Assembly: GCA_963556195.1 (NCBI GenBank)
Contig: OY744547.1
Location: forward strand, 4,682,988-4,746,987
Source: Sepiola atlantica
Taxonomy: Eukaryota > Mollusca > Cephalopoda > Sepiida > Sepiolidae
DNA: 64,000 nucleotides
Reading direction: 5' to 3'
Of this stretch, positions 42,368 to 53,442 are shown piece by piece (position 1 is the stretch's first letter; each line of letters starts with the position of its first letter). The notes beneath the pieces were generated by a model. It saw only the letters and a list, made by a program, of their open reading frames with translations. It made no database searches and was not told the origin of the DNA. A program made the translations under genes and the position numbers.

Positions 42368-42369
<2 letters not shown>
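42180..42369 (+). mobile_element. Hammerhead-bearing repeat, family C, single copy
   Basis: Matches the right half of the 36.2-36.5 kb foldback (CCTCCCAATATGTC, GTACTTGCATGACATTTTT, ATCCATTTTTT.GTTTTCC) but upstream runs into unrelated sequence rather than an inverted copy. Bounded by (TA)n on both sides. Confidence 0.85.
42275..42332 (+). ncRNA. Hammerhead ribozyme, family C, single copy
   Basis: CAUC (42281-42284), CUGAUGA (42285-42291), GUCUU/AAGAC, GAAA (42310-42313), CGUU with cut after 42317, GAUG, then UACAC and AUAAAA. Distal stem I is slightly changed (UAUUAU against AUAAAA). Confidence 0.8.

Positions 42370-42438
<69 letters not shown>
42370..42438. repeat. (TA)n tract
   Basis: Right boundary of the family C single copy. 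Confidence 0.98.
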
Positions 42439-42440
<2 letters not shown>

Positions 42441-42744
42441 TTCAGTAAAAGTGTGTCCATCCATCCAACGTCACATTATGTGAAAACTACTTGATAAAAA
42501 TCCATTAAATTTTCTGTAGATGTATGTTCATTCCTAAGAAGAAGGTTAGGTGCATATTAGTTTGTTGTAATAGAATTCCTACCCCCCCCCCTCTTTACTA
42601 TGTGGACTTACTAATACAGAGGACTATATATAGTGAACACCGCATTCAGTGCTATCTCCTTTTTCATTTGTGCTTCTTTCTCTCTTCTGGAAAAGGGAGT
42701 CACGAATAAAGTCAGTTGCTCTAAACGACAGTAGTGCGTCAGAT
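42439..42744. other. No recognised feature
   Basis: Contains a C-run at 42580-42589. No gene. Confidence 0.4.
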
Positions 42745-43810
42745 TTTTTACATAACTTAGTTCCCCCAACAATACAAGTTGCCGCAGCAGACGTAAAGGG
42801 CTACTGAGAATTAGGGTGAAAATTTAGAGTGGCTCATCCTAAATTGATGGCTGTGCAGCGAGATGCTTGTTCACATTAGTTTTAAATTCCTGCATGTCGG
42901 TACAATTCTGGGTAACAGGGAGCAGTGAGGGAGTTCCAAGGGCCGGCAGCTCGAGGAAAGAAACTATTTGAGTAGAAGTCTATCTGGCATCTGAGGACGT
43001 CCACAGTGAAGGGGTGTGATTTAGCTGATTGTCGAGTTGGTCGAGTGTATTTACGTCGTGGGGGTACCAGAGCAGCATGTTAATCAGAGCACATTCCATT
43101 GAAGTTCTTGTAAAACAAGCACAAGGATGCAACATTAGGGCGATGGTTCAGGGGCTGGAGCTTAGTGGATAGTAAAGGACCTATTAGATTAAATACTCTT
43201 TTTTTGGACCTTGTCAATAATAGAGAGACTAGTAGACGATGTGACATGGGAGGATGGTGTCAGGTGTGAGGGGTTTTCTAGCTCGGTAAAGGGAGCCCAC
43301 TTTCTTTGCAGCAGCCTTGGAAATGTCTTCTATGTATTTGTTCAAATTCATGTTACCTATGAATGTTAGGCCGAGGAGTTTGAACGTTAAACTCTCAGAT
43401 AGTGTGATATTTGCCATTGCAATCGGTGTTTGAAGTGGTTTCTTGTAGTTGTTGTCTGAACGGAGCTTTGTCTTAACAGCATTTAATGTTACCATCGATT
43501 TGAGACCCAATTCCACTACAGACTGGAGGTCGCCGTCTGAGGTATCAGCCATTGCCTCGAATATGTGCAAGTCTGTTCTACCAACATGACGAGAGTAGAG
43601 TGTGGTATTGTCAGCGAATAAACTCATGTGAGACACAATGTCCCCAGGGAGGTCGTTTATAAAAATCAGGAACCAAGGTTCAAGGATCGATCCCTGGTGT
43701 ACACCTGCATTTATGTCATGCGTTTGGATGAACGGTCATCGAAAACAACTTGGATCTTTCTTTGGGATAGGAAGGATCTAATTATATTAAATATTTGTCC
43801 GGTAATGCCA
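42745..43810 (-). pseudogene. 5'-truncated LINE, reverse transcriptase to 3' end
   Basis: Longest LINE piece in the window. On the minus strand it begins near INAGVHQGSILEP and WFLIFINDLPGDIVSHM (the GVPQGSVLGP..FIND motif), then SLFADNTTLYSRH (FADD with the second Asp changed to Asn), LKSMVTLNAVKTKL, LTFKLLGLTFIGNMN, KAAAKKVGSLYRARK, followed after frame changes by TRPTRQSAKSH-like and CFP..TDMQ.FKTNV words, and a 3'UTR ending GGAACTAAGTTATGTAA. The order matches CR1/Jockey-type non-LTR retrotransposons. Catalytic damage and shifts make it inactive. Confidence 0.88.
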
Positions 43811-44512
43811 TAAGAATTAATTTGAATAAGCAAATGGCTTGAATAGTCAACCCCTGCTTTTATACGCTTCGTTTGGATACACTCTCATCTTCATTTCCGA
43901 AAGCAAATTAGTTATCACATAAAGGTATGATTTTTTTTTCAACCAGTGAGAATTTTTCCCGCTTGTTTCAAAGCCAAAATATGAATACCGTTGCATGATT
44001 ATTGCACTGTAAATATCGTTTGCAAACGATCATCTGTTTGTTTGTTTTTTTGTTGTTGTTGTGCTTTTTTACTTTTAATATTGATGTGTCATTATTTGGA
44101 AGAAAAATACTTCTTTTTTTTTCAATTAGAAAAAAAGTGTTAAAAAAAGATTCCTTGATGCAAATAGTTACCATTTCTAAAATATTTGCCTCTTTGTGAC
44201 TCGTCTTAAGTTTGCACTTTCTACAATTGTCTCAATTTTTTTCTTCTTTTTTTTTCTCATCTTGTTTTATTAGTAATTTTTTGTTGTTGCTTATTGATCT
44301 CCTGGTCAAATATCAGAATATCTTATTAATACATATCCATTTAATTCACCTTAACACTAACTAAACCCAGTCTCATTGGGAAATGTTCTTATATCGTAAT
44401 GTCTAAATTTAGAATTTACTACGTGTATTTCTACCTGTTCATATTCTCAGTTCATCCCAAAATAGACATACATTTCTAATATGCTCCATATCAAATGCAC
44501 TTTGGTTGAGGG

Positions 44513-44516
<4 letters not shown>
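43811..44516. other. No recognised gene
   Basis: T-rich with TTG runs. Overlapping short frames on both strands around 43968-44199 have no motif. Confidence 0.4.

Positions 44517-44584
<68 letters not shown>
44517..44584. repeat. (TA)n tract
   Basis: Lies about 215 bp before the left arm of the next inverted pair. Confidence 0.98.
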
Positions 44585-44590
<6 letters not shown>

Positions 44591-44799
44591 CTTAAGCTTT
44601 ATTTTTTATTTATTTTTTTAATGCAACTTTAATTTCTATATAATTTTATTGCTAGCTACCATATTGCAGAATGGTTCTTGGATGTAGTGTTTAGATAGTA
44701 TTATTATTATTTTTATATATATTTTTTTATTTTTTCATTTATTTATTTTTTTTATTTATTTTTTTTTTTTTTTACTGTTATAATTAATGTTATTTGATA

Positions 44800-45251
44800 T
44801 GCAAATTACTACATCATACGGTAGTCTTATTGGCAATATATTATTATTATTATTTTATTATTATCATTATTATTATTATTATTTATGTATATATTAGTGA
44901 TATTTTAAGCTGAATTATTTCGACACTTGATTATTGGGGAAATGGTCGTATAATCAGTACCATTGGAGAGCCATGAATATTATAACTGTCCTGTTTTTAA
45001 ATCTCCGAAACAGTTACATGGTAAACAGCTGATGATCCCCGTGTTAATATTAGACGCTTAAGGTCTCCTGTTTTTGTTTAACTCTTAGATAATTAACCTC
45101 CCCCCTTTTTTCTTTTTTTTTTATACTTTTATTTTTTCATTTATTAATTTTCCAACAAATGTTAAGTCTGCAATATCTTGGATTTAGTTAGTTTGTCTTG
45201 GAATTTAAACTGCATTTTACATTTTTTTTTTTAATGCCTCAAAGCTTCTTT

Positions 45252-45262
<11 letters not shown>
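44800..45262 (+). repeat. Left arm of a 2.8-kb inverted repeat
   Basis: About 460 bp (TTTGATATGCAAATTACTAC ... GCTTCTTTAGACTA) that returns inverted at 47108-47572. Arms differ by scattered substitutions and small indels. (TA)n lies at the inner end of this arm (45257-45318) and at the inner and outer ends of the other. Confidence 0.92.

Positions 45263-45318
<56 letters not shown>
45257..45318. repeat. (TA)n tract
   Basis: Inner boundary of the left arm. Confidence 0.98.
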
Positions 45319-45321
<3 letters not shown>

Positions 45322-46074
45322 TATGACTATTTAAATTCCAATGACCAAAAAAGTCAGTCTTTATTCATATCATTTATTTTTTTTGCAATGGCAAAATTGA
45401 CGATAGTTTTACAATTGTTTTACAACAAGCAAAATGCAGCCATTAAACGCAATTACTCGCTGCTCTTCAGAAACCAACAATGAAAATCATTTACAAGATG
45501 TTAGTAAGTAACAAAACTTATAAAAACAGCGCATTAGTTAACAAAATCTGAGTTCTTGACGAAACCGCGGCGTTCCTCGATTATAAGCAACAACTGTCGC
45601 CCGTCCAAGAAACATGACTGAAGTACCCTAAGCTTAAATTCTATTTAAGCATGACTGCTTTCTCTCCAGTGACAATTCAACCACAAAAAAGCTTCTTCTT
45701 CTTTCGTTTGCTTTACAGCATCTCACTGTTAGATCACCAGCTCGGTTGAGAAAAGCCATGCTAATGTTTTGTTGTCTAGCACAGCTATGCCGGCTTCGCC
45801 GTTGGGTGGTCGATATTTGAGGCATGACTGGATGGAGATAAAGTCAGCCTTTTTGTGGCCTCCTCCATAAGTACCTGCTAACAACAGCGAAACTAATGAC
45901 TTTAGACCGCTTCCAGCGACCTTTACACTACGAAGAAGCTAAACTCACACAACAACCACGGAACTTTAGACCGAGCTGTTCATGCTCGCGTATACTTCTT
46001 ATTCAAGAACTTTAAACATTCTCAACAAACTTTGGTCTTTCGAAGTATATTTTACATCTCTGGAAAATTGTTTA
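45319..46074. other. Spacer of the inverted repeat, no gene
   Basis: A 63-codon minus frame 45634-45825 shows no domain. Confidence 0.4.
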
Positions 46075-46535
46075 TATATTTTTTATTCTTTAACTTAAGA
46101 ATTATGTGGGAAACTATTAATTACTTAATTTTGATTAAATAACATATAAATAAAATAGAAAGAAAGTTGAAGACGAGACTGCGATTCGAACCCACAACGT
46201 ATCAAGAATCTTACTAAATATAATGCTCTTTCACCTTCTTTATATACTGTTACCAAAAAACGCTCAGACGTCAAACTGGTTTTGCAATTTACATAATTCA
46301 TTTCTTTTAAACTTCAATTAAATTCATATTCACAAATATAAACTTATAGCTTCTACTCTCAAATTTACATATGTATTTACAATATTTTCCGATAAAGTAA
46401 TATTAATAAAAATTATTCATAAAATTAATTAAACACATTTTATTCAGAAACTAGCCTGTTTTTAAACCATACTTTGAATGGTAAATTCTGTTAAAATTGC
46501 TAAGTCATCCTTCCGGAAGTGACGTCATTGTGAGG
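46075..46535 (-). repeat. Dispersed repeat R1, copy 2 (empty site)
   Basis: Minus strand, with intact B-box GGTTCGAATCG (near 46192) and CGCAGTCTCGTCTTC after it. The upstream end carries a CRE-like TGACGTCATTG (46523). The sequence ACTAAATATAATGCTC (46216-46231) is uninterrupted here but split by a U2-headed SINE in copy 3. Confidence 0.85.
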
Positions 46536-47031
46536 GGATTTTTTTAACATTATAATTCTTTACTTTCATTACGTTGTTAAAACAAGGTGTTTTGTTGTAA
46601 ATAGAAGTTACTCAGGGCATATCCCGGCCATTACTAAATGGGTGATCATTTTGGAAGAATAACAAAACTGGTTCTTTGATATGACGTAGTCGCCTTCAAT
46701 AGCATATTTAAATAAAGTGGTTCATTCACAAAACTTCGTTTTTAAAGTTAGAACTTGCTATATGGAGACTCCATCTTTTTAAACATTTTTTTTATTTTCC
46801 AGTATATGTTAATTGTAAGTGTTGTTCTTGGCGCTTTTCAAAGACGCTATATTCGTCTAAATATACTAGATGAAGCCAAAAACAGCGCCACAATACACTC
46901 GTTTGCAAACCAGGCTCTGAATCGTTTGTTCACAAAACTACTCTGACGCCGCTGTTTGAAAACATGTTTATTAAAAAGAGAAAAAACAGTCACGGAAAAA
47001 ATCTAAGCAAGTTTACCAGCAGTATATCGAT

Positions 47032-47032
<1 letters not shown>
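46536..47032. other. Spacer of the inverted repeat, no gene
   Basis: A 63-codon plus frame at 46755-46946 has no known domain. Confidence 0.4.

Positions 47033-47110
<78 letters not shown>
47033..47110. repeat. (TA)n tract
   Basis: Inner boundary of the right arm. Confidence 0.98.
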
Positions 47111-47114
<4 letters not shown>

Positions 47115-47562
47115 AAAGAAGCTTTGAGTCATTAAAAAAAATAAAAATTTAAAAAAATGTAAAATGCAGTTTAAATTCCCAGACAAACTTACTAAATCCA
47201 AGCTATTGCAGACTTAACATTCGTTGGAAAATTAATAAATGAAAAAATATAAGTAAAAAAATAAGTTTAAAAAAAGGGGGGGTAATTATCTAAGAGTGAA
47301 ACAAAAACAGGAGACCTTAAGCGTCTAATATTAACACGGGGATCATCAGCTGTTTACCATGTAACTGTTTCGGAGATTTAAAAACAGGACAGTTATAATA
47401 TTCATGGCTCTCCAATGGTACTGATTATACGACCATTTCCCCAATAATCAAGTGTCGAAATAATTCAGCTTAAAATATCACTAATATATACTAATATATA
47501 ATAATAAAATAATAATAATATATTAGCCTTAAGACTACCGTATGATATAGTAATTTGCATAT

Positions 47563-47572
<10 letters not shown>
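47108..47572 (-). repeat. Right arm of a 2.8-kb inverted repeat
   Basis: Reverse complement of 44800-45262; shares AGCAAGT-independent phrases such as GGAGACCTTAAGCGTCTAAT and CATCAGCTGTTTACCATGTA with it in inverted sense. Confidence 0.92.

Positions 47573-47616
<44 letters not shown>
47567..47616. repeat. (TA)n tract
   Basis: Outer boundary of the right arm. Confidence 0.98.
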
Positions 47617-47617
<1 letters not shown>

Positions 47618-47954
47618 CTTTGGCATTGATAGCATAGATTGTATTTCGACTGTGGAGGTGCAATTTAAGAATTACTCTTACTCTTCTGGTTTACTCAGCT
47701 GCGACCTGGTTTTTCATTGCCTTTTTAAAAATTGTATCTGCCTCCAGTATTCCCAAGTATTTGTAGCTTCCTTGCGTGCGCGCGGTGTAAAATAAAGGCA
47801 GATAGTACATTGTGTGCGGCCGCTCCTATTTAAGACGGCGTGCGTTTTCACCTATGTATTTACTGTTGATTGTTTTATACGGCTACTAATTTCCGACTTT
47901 AAATTCAGCGTATGTAGTGATGAGATGTTACATGCGAACGTTATTACGTGCTAA
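47617..47954. other. No recognised feature
   Basis: Moderate GC around 47770-47850 (GTGCGCGCGGTG, GCGGCCGC). No gene recognised. Confidence 0.4.
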
Positions 47955-48660
47955 AAGTACACCCTAACAAAATATCAAAAATAACATAGTATTCGAGGCC
48001 CAAATAAGATCCACTTTACACGACTATACACTCTTGGCCTTTTGGCTAAGATCAAAGTGTAGTATCTGTTCCGATGGATACTGCACCCCATAGACTGGTA
48101 TTGTCTTGGCCTTCGGGGCTTGATTTACGCCGGCCTATGGGTCTGTCCTGTGCAGTTCTAGGAGGTCCATCCTCCCAGGCTTCGCCTCCCCTCTTTGGGG
48201 AGGAGTAAGTTTATTGCTTACTGCCTGAGGCGCACCTGCCGGAGAATGCCGACGGGGCTGCCCAGGCAATTTTTAAACCCCACTTTCCCGACCCGACCTT
48301 GGGTCACATCTTACTTGTGGGAGTAAGATAAAAACTGGCCTTGTGCCTAACCCCTGGAGAGGAGTAAATCAATACACAACTATACACTTGCTCATACGGG
48401 GAATGGTGCACCTTCTCCTACTGATGTTACCTCAAGTAACAACACTTAGCTGGATACTCCACCAGACTAAATGAATTCTTGTGCTAGAATCCGGTAAGAC
48501 CAAGAGATAACAAAGACAGATATACTATAAGATAGTCAACTGGCCAATTAGGGGGAGAAAAATTTATATTCTTGACATGTTTATAAACCTAACGTTTGAC
48601 AGGTAAAATAGAAATTAATATAATATTCGAATACCTATGTATCTTTAATATATTTACCTA
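47955..48660 (+). repeat. Dispersed repeat R2, copy 3, split by a U2-headed SINE
   Basis: Left part 47955-48032 (ACCCTAACAAAATATCAAAA, ATAGTATTCGAGGCC) and right part 48379-48660 (CTCATACGGGGAATGGTGCA, GGATACTCCACCAGACTA) are continuous in 39385-39676. Confidence 0.88.
48033..48378 (+). mobile_element. U2-headed SINE, copy 4 (short form, full length)
   Basis: 346 bp from CTTGGCCTTTTGGCTAAGAT to the AGTAAATCAATACACA tail. Target duplication ACTATACACT at 48023-48032 and 48379-48388. The empty site GCGATACACTGGCTCAT in R2 at 39457 fixes both ends of the insertion. Very similar to the 26.4 kb copy, so the family moved recently compared with the LINE fragments. Confidence 0.94.
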
Positions 48661-49123
48661 TTTAGACATAAAACATGTGTAAATGTTTTTTTAATATTGT
48701 TGAGGCAACACTCCATACAATTTAATTAAGCCTATTCTATACATACCTTTATCTGTCTTCCGATTTAGAACGACGAAAAGTGTTTTTTTTTTTTTCGCTT
48801 ATTGTGTTCTGGGTGCGATTTACAGCAGAAACAAAGACAGGGAACAATGGCGAGATGTTTCTACATCGAATTATATGTAATGGAATCGTTAAAAATATTT
48901 TTTTTCGTTTCTTAAAAGATTCCATGTTTTATTCAAACGGGCGTCATTCTGGTGATGCCATACAAGTGAATTGAGTGTATTATCAATTCTGAAAGCTTTA
49001 CAGCAATCGAATAGTAGTTTATTCCACTTTATTGAGGTTTCTCTCAAATAAGCTGAATTGGACACTTTATTTATTTATTGATTCTATTATGGAAATATCG
49101 GCTTTTCGTTAATTTAGGATGGA
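48661..49123. other. No recognised feature
   Basis: AT-rich with a poly-T at 48783-48795. Confidence 0.4.
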
Positions 49124-49222
49124 TTTTTAACCCTATATACAGAGTGATTTTTAACCCTATATACAGAGTGATTTTTAACCCTATATACAGAGTGATTTTT
49201 AACCCTATATACAGAGTGATTC
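49124..49222. repeat. 24-bp tandem repeat, four copies
   Basis: Unit GATTTTTAACCCTATATACA plus GAGT, perfect in the first copies. The motif resembles the outer end of a Tc1/mariner-like miniature element, but no partner end was found. Confidence 0.95.
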
Positions 49223-49474
49223 TAGGAATTTTGATACTGTTGCAAAGAAAAGAAAACAAACGTCACATATTTCTAATAATTGAAGTGTTCTCAAAAGTTG
49301 AAACGCATCTCTCAGAGAGTCTATTGTCGAATGCAGCCATCTTGGAGAAGGCGTATTAAAATTTTACCACGGTATTTAGACCTTAAACTTAGAGCACCCA
49401 TGATTTAAAAGTGTATTTCGAAAGATGCCTGAACCCCAAGTTTATCATACTCATCAGTTTGTTTTTTCCTGTTT

Positions 49475-50350
49475 CAGATGGAACATGCAACTGAGTCGGC
49501 ATTCTTTGTAAGTGATGAATGCAAGTGAGTCTGCATTGTGATTTAAGTCAATGATGTAACTGAGTCGGCATTGTTTGAAGTGATGAGTGCAAGTGAGTCT
49601 GCACTGTGGTCGAAGTCAATGATGTAACTGAGTCGACATTGTTTGAAGTGATGAGTGCAAGTGAGTCTGCACTGTGGTCGAAGTCAATGTAACTGAGTCG
49701 GCATTGTTTGAAGTGATGAGTGCAAGTGAGTCTGCACTGTGGTCGAAGTCAATGTAACTGAGTCGACATTGTTTGAAGTGATGAGTGCAAGTGAGTCTGC
49801 ACTGTGGTCGAAGTCAATGATGTAACTGAGTCGGCATTGTTTGAAGTGATGAGTGCAAGTGAGTCTGCACTGTGGTCGAAGTCAATGATGTAACTGAGTC
49901 GGCATTGTTTGAAGTGATGAGTGCAAGTGAGTCTGCACTGTGGTCGAAGTCAATGATGTAACTGAGTCGGCATTGTTTGAAGTGATGAGTGCAAGTGAGT
50001 CTGCACTGTGGTCGAAGTCAATGATGTAACTGAGTCGGCATTGTTTGAAGTGATGAGTGCAAGTGAGTCTGCACTGTGGTCGAAGTCAATGATGTAACTG
50101 AGTCGGCATTGTTTGAAGTGATGAGTGAAAGTGAGTCTGCACTGTGGTCGAAGTCAATGATGTAACAGAGTCGGCATTGTTTGAAGTGATGAGTGCAAGT
50201 GAGTCTGCACTGTGGTCGAAGGCAATGATGTAGCTGAGTGGGCATTGTTTGAAGTGATGACTGCAAGTGAGTCTGCACTGTGGTCGAAGTCAATGATGTA
50301 ACTGAGTCGGCATTATTTGAAGTGATGAGTGCAAGTGAGTCTGCACAGTT
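49475..50350. repeat. Minisatellite, ~68-bp unit, ~13 copies
   Basis: Unit contains AACTGAGTCGGCATTGTTTG, AAGTGATGAGTGCAAGTGAG, TCTGCACTGTGGTCGAAGTC and AATGATGT. Two copies lack GATGT (65-bp form). Very homogeneous in the middle and divergent at both ends, as expected from unequal exchange. Confidence 0.97.
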
Positions 50351-50404
50351 GTCGGCGCGCATTAGTGGGTTCCTAACTGAGCCACACACATAACAGTACC
50401 AAGG

Positions 50405-50830
50405 GTTGAAATTAGGCGAGGTGAGGGGTCAGCTTTTGAAACTGGTGAAGGCGTGGATATCTTCAGACAGCCACTTCTGGATCGTCCTGGAGGTATCACA
50501 GAGGAATGAGTCCTGCTGGCACACTATGGATGTCTTACAGCCATCCTTTTCTACTCAATGGTTGACAACAGTAGACAGCAAGTTTGAATTGAGTCTGAAT
50601 CCCTTTTTGAAGATTTTTGACGGCATGACATTACCCTTAATGAAAACACACCCAGAGACAATAGTAGTTTGAGGGAACATGGTCTTCGTGACACGCGGGA
50701 CTTCGTGCCAACTGATGGCTAGCCAAATGTCCGTCTGCACGTTGGATAAAATCGTCAGTCGCCAAGATGAACACTGCTCTGCATGGATCGATGAGCACCT
50801 GTTTTGCAGTTTCTTAACGAACGCCCTTTG
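50405..50830 (-). pseudogene. mariner/maT-like transposase fragment
   Basis: Minus-strand translation: NVQTDIWLAISWHEVPRV, TKTMFPQTTIVSGCVFIKGN, VMPSKIFKKGFRLNSNL, then after a stop VEKDGCKTSIVCQQDSFLC and DTSRTIQKWLSEDIHAFTSF. This follows the order of mariner-superfamily (maT, DD37D-type) transposases: the P..VMVFG..S..G..MPPHFF..GLR.N block then WQQDSAPCHTSR..Q.WL. The first Asp and the third catalytic residue are outside the piece. Different lineage from the 3.9 kb mariner. Confidence 0.8.
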
Positions 50831-51234
50831 TTAGACGTTAATCAGAACGCCTGATATAATCATTCTTGCTAGCTACTGCTTCCACATCTCCATCGCAAAT
50901 CTCCGGCTTTCAGGGTATTTAAGGAGCAATATGTCCATAAAAATGGTTAGAACAGATTGTAGAGTGTATCGACTTAAGTTGTATCTAAGAAACACAATGG
51001 AGAGGTAAATCTCTAAGAATGATCATGGGAAAGAATGTAGAATATAAGTTTATCATTTCGTTATTTATAGTCTTTTATTTCGTGTACCTTCTCTTCCTCG
51101 TCTCGATGTCGTCTAGTGGTTGAGTTCTTTCTTCGTTTCTGTATTGCCGTGAACATCGCCGTCCGCTGTATCTACAACAAAACCTTCATAACACGATTCA
51201 AGAGAAAACAATCTTTTAAACTTTGATTTTGTTT
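50831..51234. other. No recognised feature
   Basis: Upstream side of the transposase fragment on its strand. No inverted terminus recognised. Confidence 0.4.
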
Positions 51235-51700
51235 TATTCAGGCGTCAGTCTACCGTCAATCTTGGAGATGCTTCACCAACGTTAAGGGAGAAACCAAATG
51301 ACTACTCCATTGTAGTTAATTCCTAGCTTAAGTCCTTAGCCATTCGATGAGGGGTAAGAAGGAATCTCATGCCTGTATTCACTTAGGGAATTTAATTCCC
51401 CTAATCATTTGAAGACTACATAGAGAAATCGTCTCTTCGGCTTGCTTCCAAAACCCAGACTCGCAAAACTCCACACAAAAGCTCTGACGTCACAGAACCC
51501 CTATGCGCAGGTGTACCATGACAACGTGGTCCCGTCAACGTGGCCCCGTCAACGTGGCCCCGTCAACGTGGCACCGTCAACGTTTGTGAGCTCCAACTGT
51601 GAGAACCAGTTCATTTTGCATTCGACTGTACGGGTCCACCCGCACTAAATCGCGCAAGCCAAACCAAACGATCTCTCATACATGCGTCCACTTCAACAGT
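51235..51700 (-). repeat. Dispersed repeat R6, LTR-like, copy 2
   Basis: Inverted relative of 33091-33570. It carries a local expansion of the 14-mer CAACGTGGCCCCGT (51530-51580, about four copies) where copy 1 has a single region. One TGACGTCA is kept near 51486. Confidence 0.5.
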
Positions 51701-51719
51701 TTTAGATTTCCAGCCCGAT

Positions 51720-51905
51720 ATTTATTTTTCTTGTTTTTTTTTTGTTTCTCCTGTTGTCCAGCGAGAAAATAGTTTAAATATGTATTCAGACGAAACTAAT
51801 CAGCTTATTATTACAATAGAATCGTATAAATATTTTTTACAATCCGACAACTAAATCGATGGTGGTTGTTATCTGAAAATAATCTCTATAAAAACCGACA
51901 GAAAG
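51720..51905 (+). repeat. Dispersed repeat R4, copy 1
   Basis: Shares AATATGTATTCAGAC.AAACT, AATCAGCTTATT and AATCGAT with 54965-55140 and 58180-58350. Nature unknown. Confidence 0.7.
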
Positions 51906-52275
51906 GAAAAACGTAGGTTTCAGATGCCCAAGATAAGATTTATAAACATTCAAATTAAAATCAAATAAATCTCATTTAATTAATTGTTTGATTTCAAAAT
52001 CATATTTTATTATCATTTTCATCTGTTATTTCTTTTAGAAGTCGAACTTATAATTTGAGGTTAAAAAATTATATTTTGATTAAAATTCAGCTGTTATCAA
52101 TTTAGAAGTTAAATGTTTTCAAATGAAATTGTTTATTGAGAAAATCTGAACGTGTCCTCGTATGAAGTTAACCTTTTGAAATTTGAAAGTTAACATTTTA
52201 ATTCGAAGCCGAGCAAATTTAATATTTTACGAAGTTGTGAATGATGAAACTTTTGTATTTGACCGTAAGAGTGTT
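51906..52275. other. No recognised feature
   Basis: AT-rich, with TTGACCGTAAGAGTGTTA at 52260 as the first unit of the next array. Confidence 0.4.
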
Positions 52276-52945
52276 ACTGGGTGTTAGGGTTAGGGTTAGG
52301 GTTAGGGTTAGGGTTAGGGTTATTTGACCGTAAGAGTGTTAGTGAGTGTTAGGGTTAGGGTTAGGGTTATTTGACCGTAAGAGTGTTAGTGAGTGTTAGG
52401 GTTAGGGTTAGGGTTAGGGTTAGGGTTATTTGACCGTAAGAGTGTTAGTGAGTGTTAGGGTTAGGGTTAGGGTTAGGGTTAGGGTTATTTGACCGTAAGA
52501 GTGTTAGTGAGTGTTAGGGTTAGGGTTAGGGTTAGGGTTAGGGTTATTTGACCGTAAGAGTGTTAGTGAGTGTTAGGGTTAGGGTTAGGGTTAGGGTTAG
52601 GGTTATTTGACCGTAAGAGTGTTAGTGAGTGTTAGGGTTAGGGTTAGGGTTAGGGTTAGGGTTATTTGACCGTAAGAGTGTTAGTGAGTGTTAGGGTTAG
52701 GGTTAGGGTTAGGGTTAGGGTTATTTGACCGTAAGAGTGTTAGTGAGTGTTAGGGTTAGGGTTAGGGTTAGGGTTAGGGTTATTTGACCGTAAGAGTGTT
52801 ACTGAGTGTTAGGGTTAGGGTTAAGGTTAGGGTTAGGGTTAGGGTAAGGGTTAGGGTTATTTGACCGTAAGAGTGTTAGTGAGTGTTAGGGTTAGGGTTA
52901 GGGTTAGGGTTAGGGTTATTTGACCGTAAGAGTGTTACTGAGTGT
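52258..52945 (-). repeat. Telomeric higher-order array, 59-bp unit, ~11 copies
   Basis: Each unit joins TTGACCGTAAGAGTGTTAG and TGAGTG to five TTAGGG hexamers, for a period of 59 bp. One unit has only three hexamers (52339-52368) and one has nine-odd with GTTAAGG and GGTAAGG variants (52810-52860). The copies are nearly identical, so homogenisation is recent. Confidence 0.96.
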
Positions 52946-53313
52946 CCGCGGATAGAGTTTTTTGATCTGTAAGTCTACAACTCTTTCAAGAGGGGATCTT
53001 TAAGATAAACGGTGAGTTGCATGCATTTTTACACTCACGTAAATTTGAAAATATTCGTTGTTTGCGTCAAACTACATTTGTGAGTTGATTATGTCTGTAA
53101 TGCAATTTTTTAAAAATTCAAGTGTCGCATATTCAAATCTTCACTCAGATTTAAGTCTCAGGGTAAATTGGTTCTTTCCCTCCTTAAATGATGAACAGCT
53201 CTGACGTCAATGTACCGTCTGCTAATTTCCGACTTTTCAAATAAGTAAGTTAACCCAAATAAATGTCCGTTGAAATAATTTAAATTAAATTTTGAATTAG
53301 TCTAAATGAATTT
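52946..53313. other. No recognised feature
   Basis: No gene, RNA or repeat recognised. Confidence 0.4.
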
Positions 53314-53442
53314 ATGCCAACGGGGCTGCCCAGGCAATTTTTAAACCCAACTTTCCCGACCCGACCTTGGGTCACATCTTACTTGTGGGAGTAAGATAAC
53401 AACTGGCCTTGGGCCTAACTCCTGGAGAGGAGTAAATCAATA
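53314..53442 (+). mobile_element. U2-headed SINE, copy 5 (3' third only)
   Basis: Starts within the body at ATGCCAACGGGGCTGCCC and runs to AGGAGTAAATCAATA. 5' truncation is typical of target-primed reverse transcription and indicates that the conserved tail is the end where synthesis starts. Confidence 0.88.

Noticed and set aside
49475..50350. Tandem protein-coding repeat (minus frame 50018-50389)
   Set aside because: The frame is open only because the 68-bp unit lacks stops in part of the array; period 68 is not a multiple of three, so reading phase shifts each unit.
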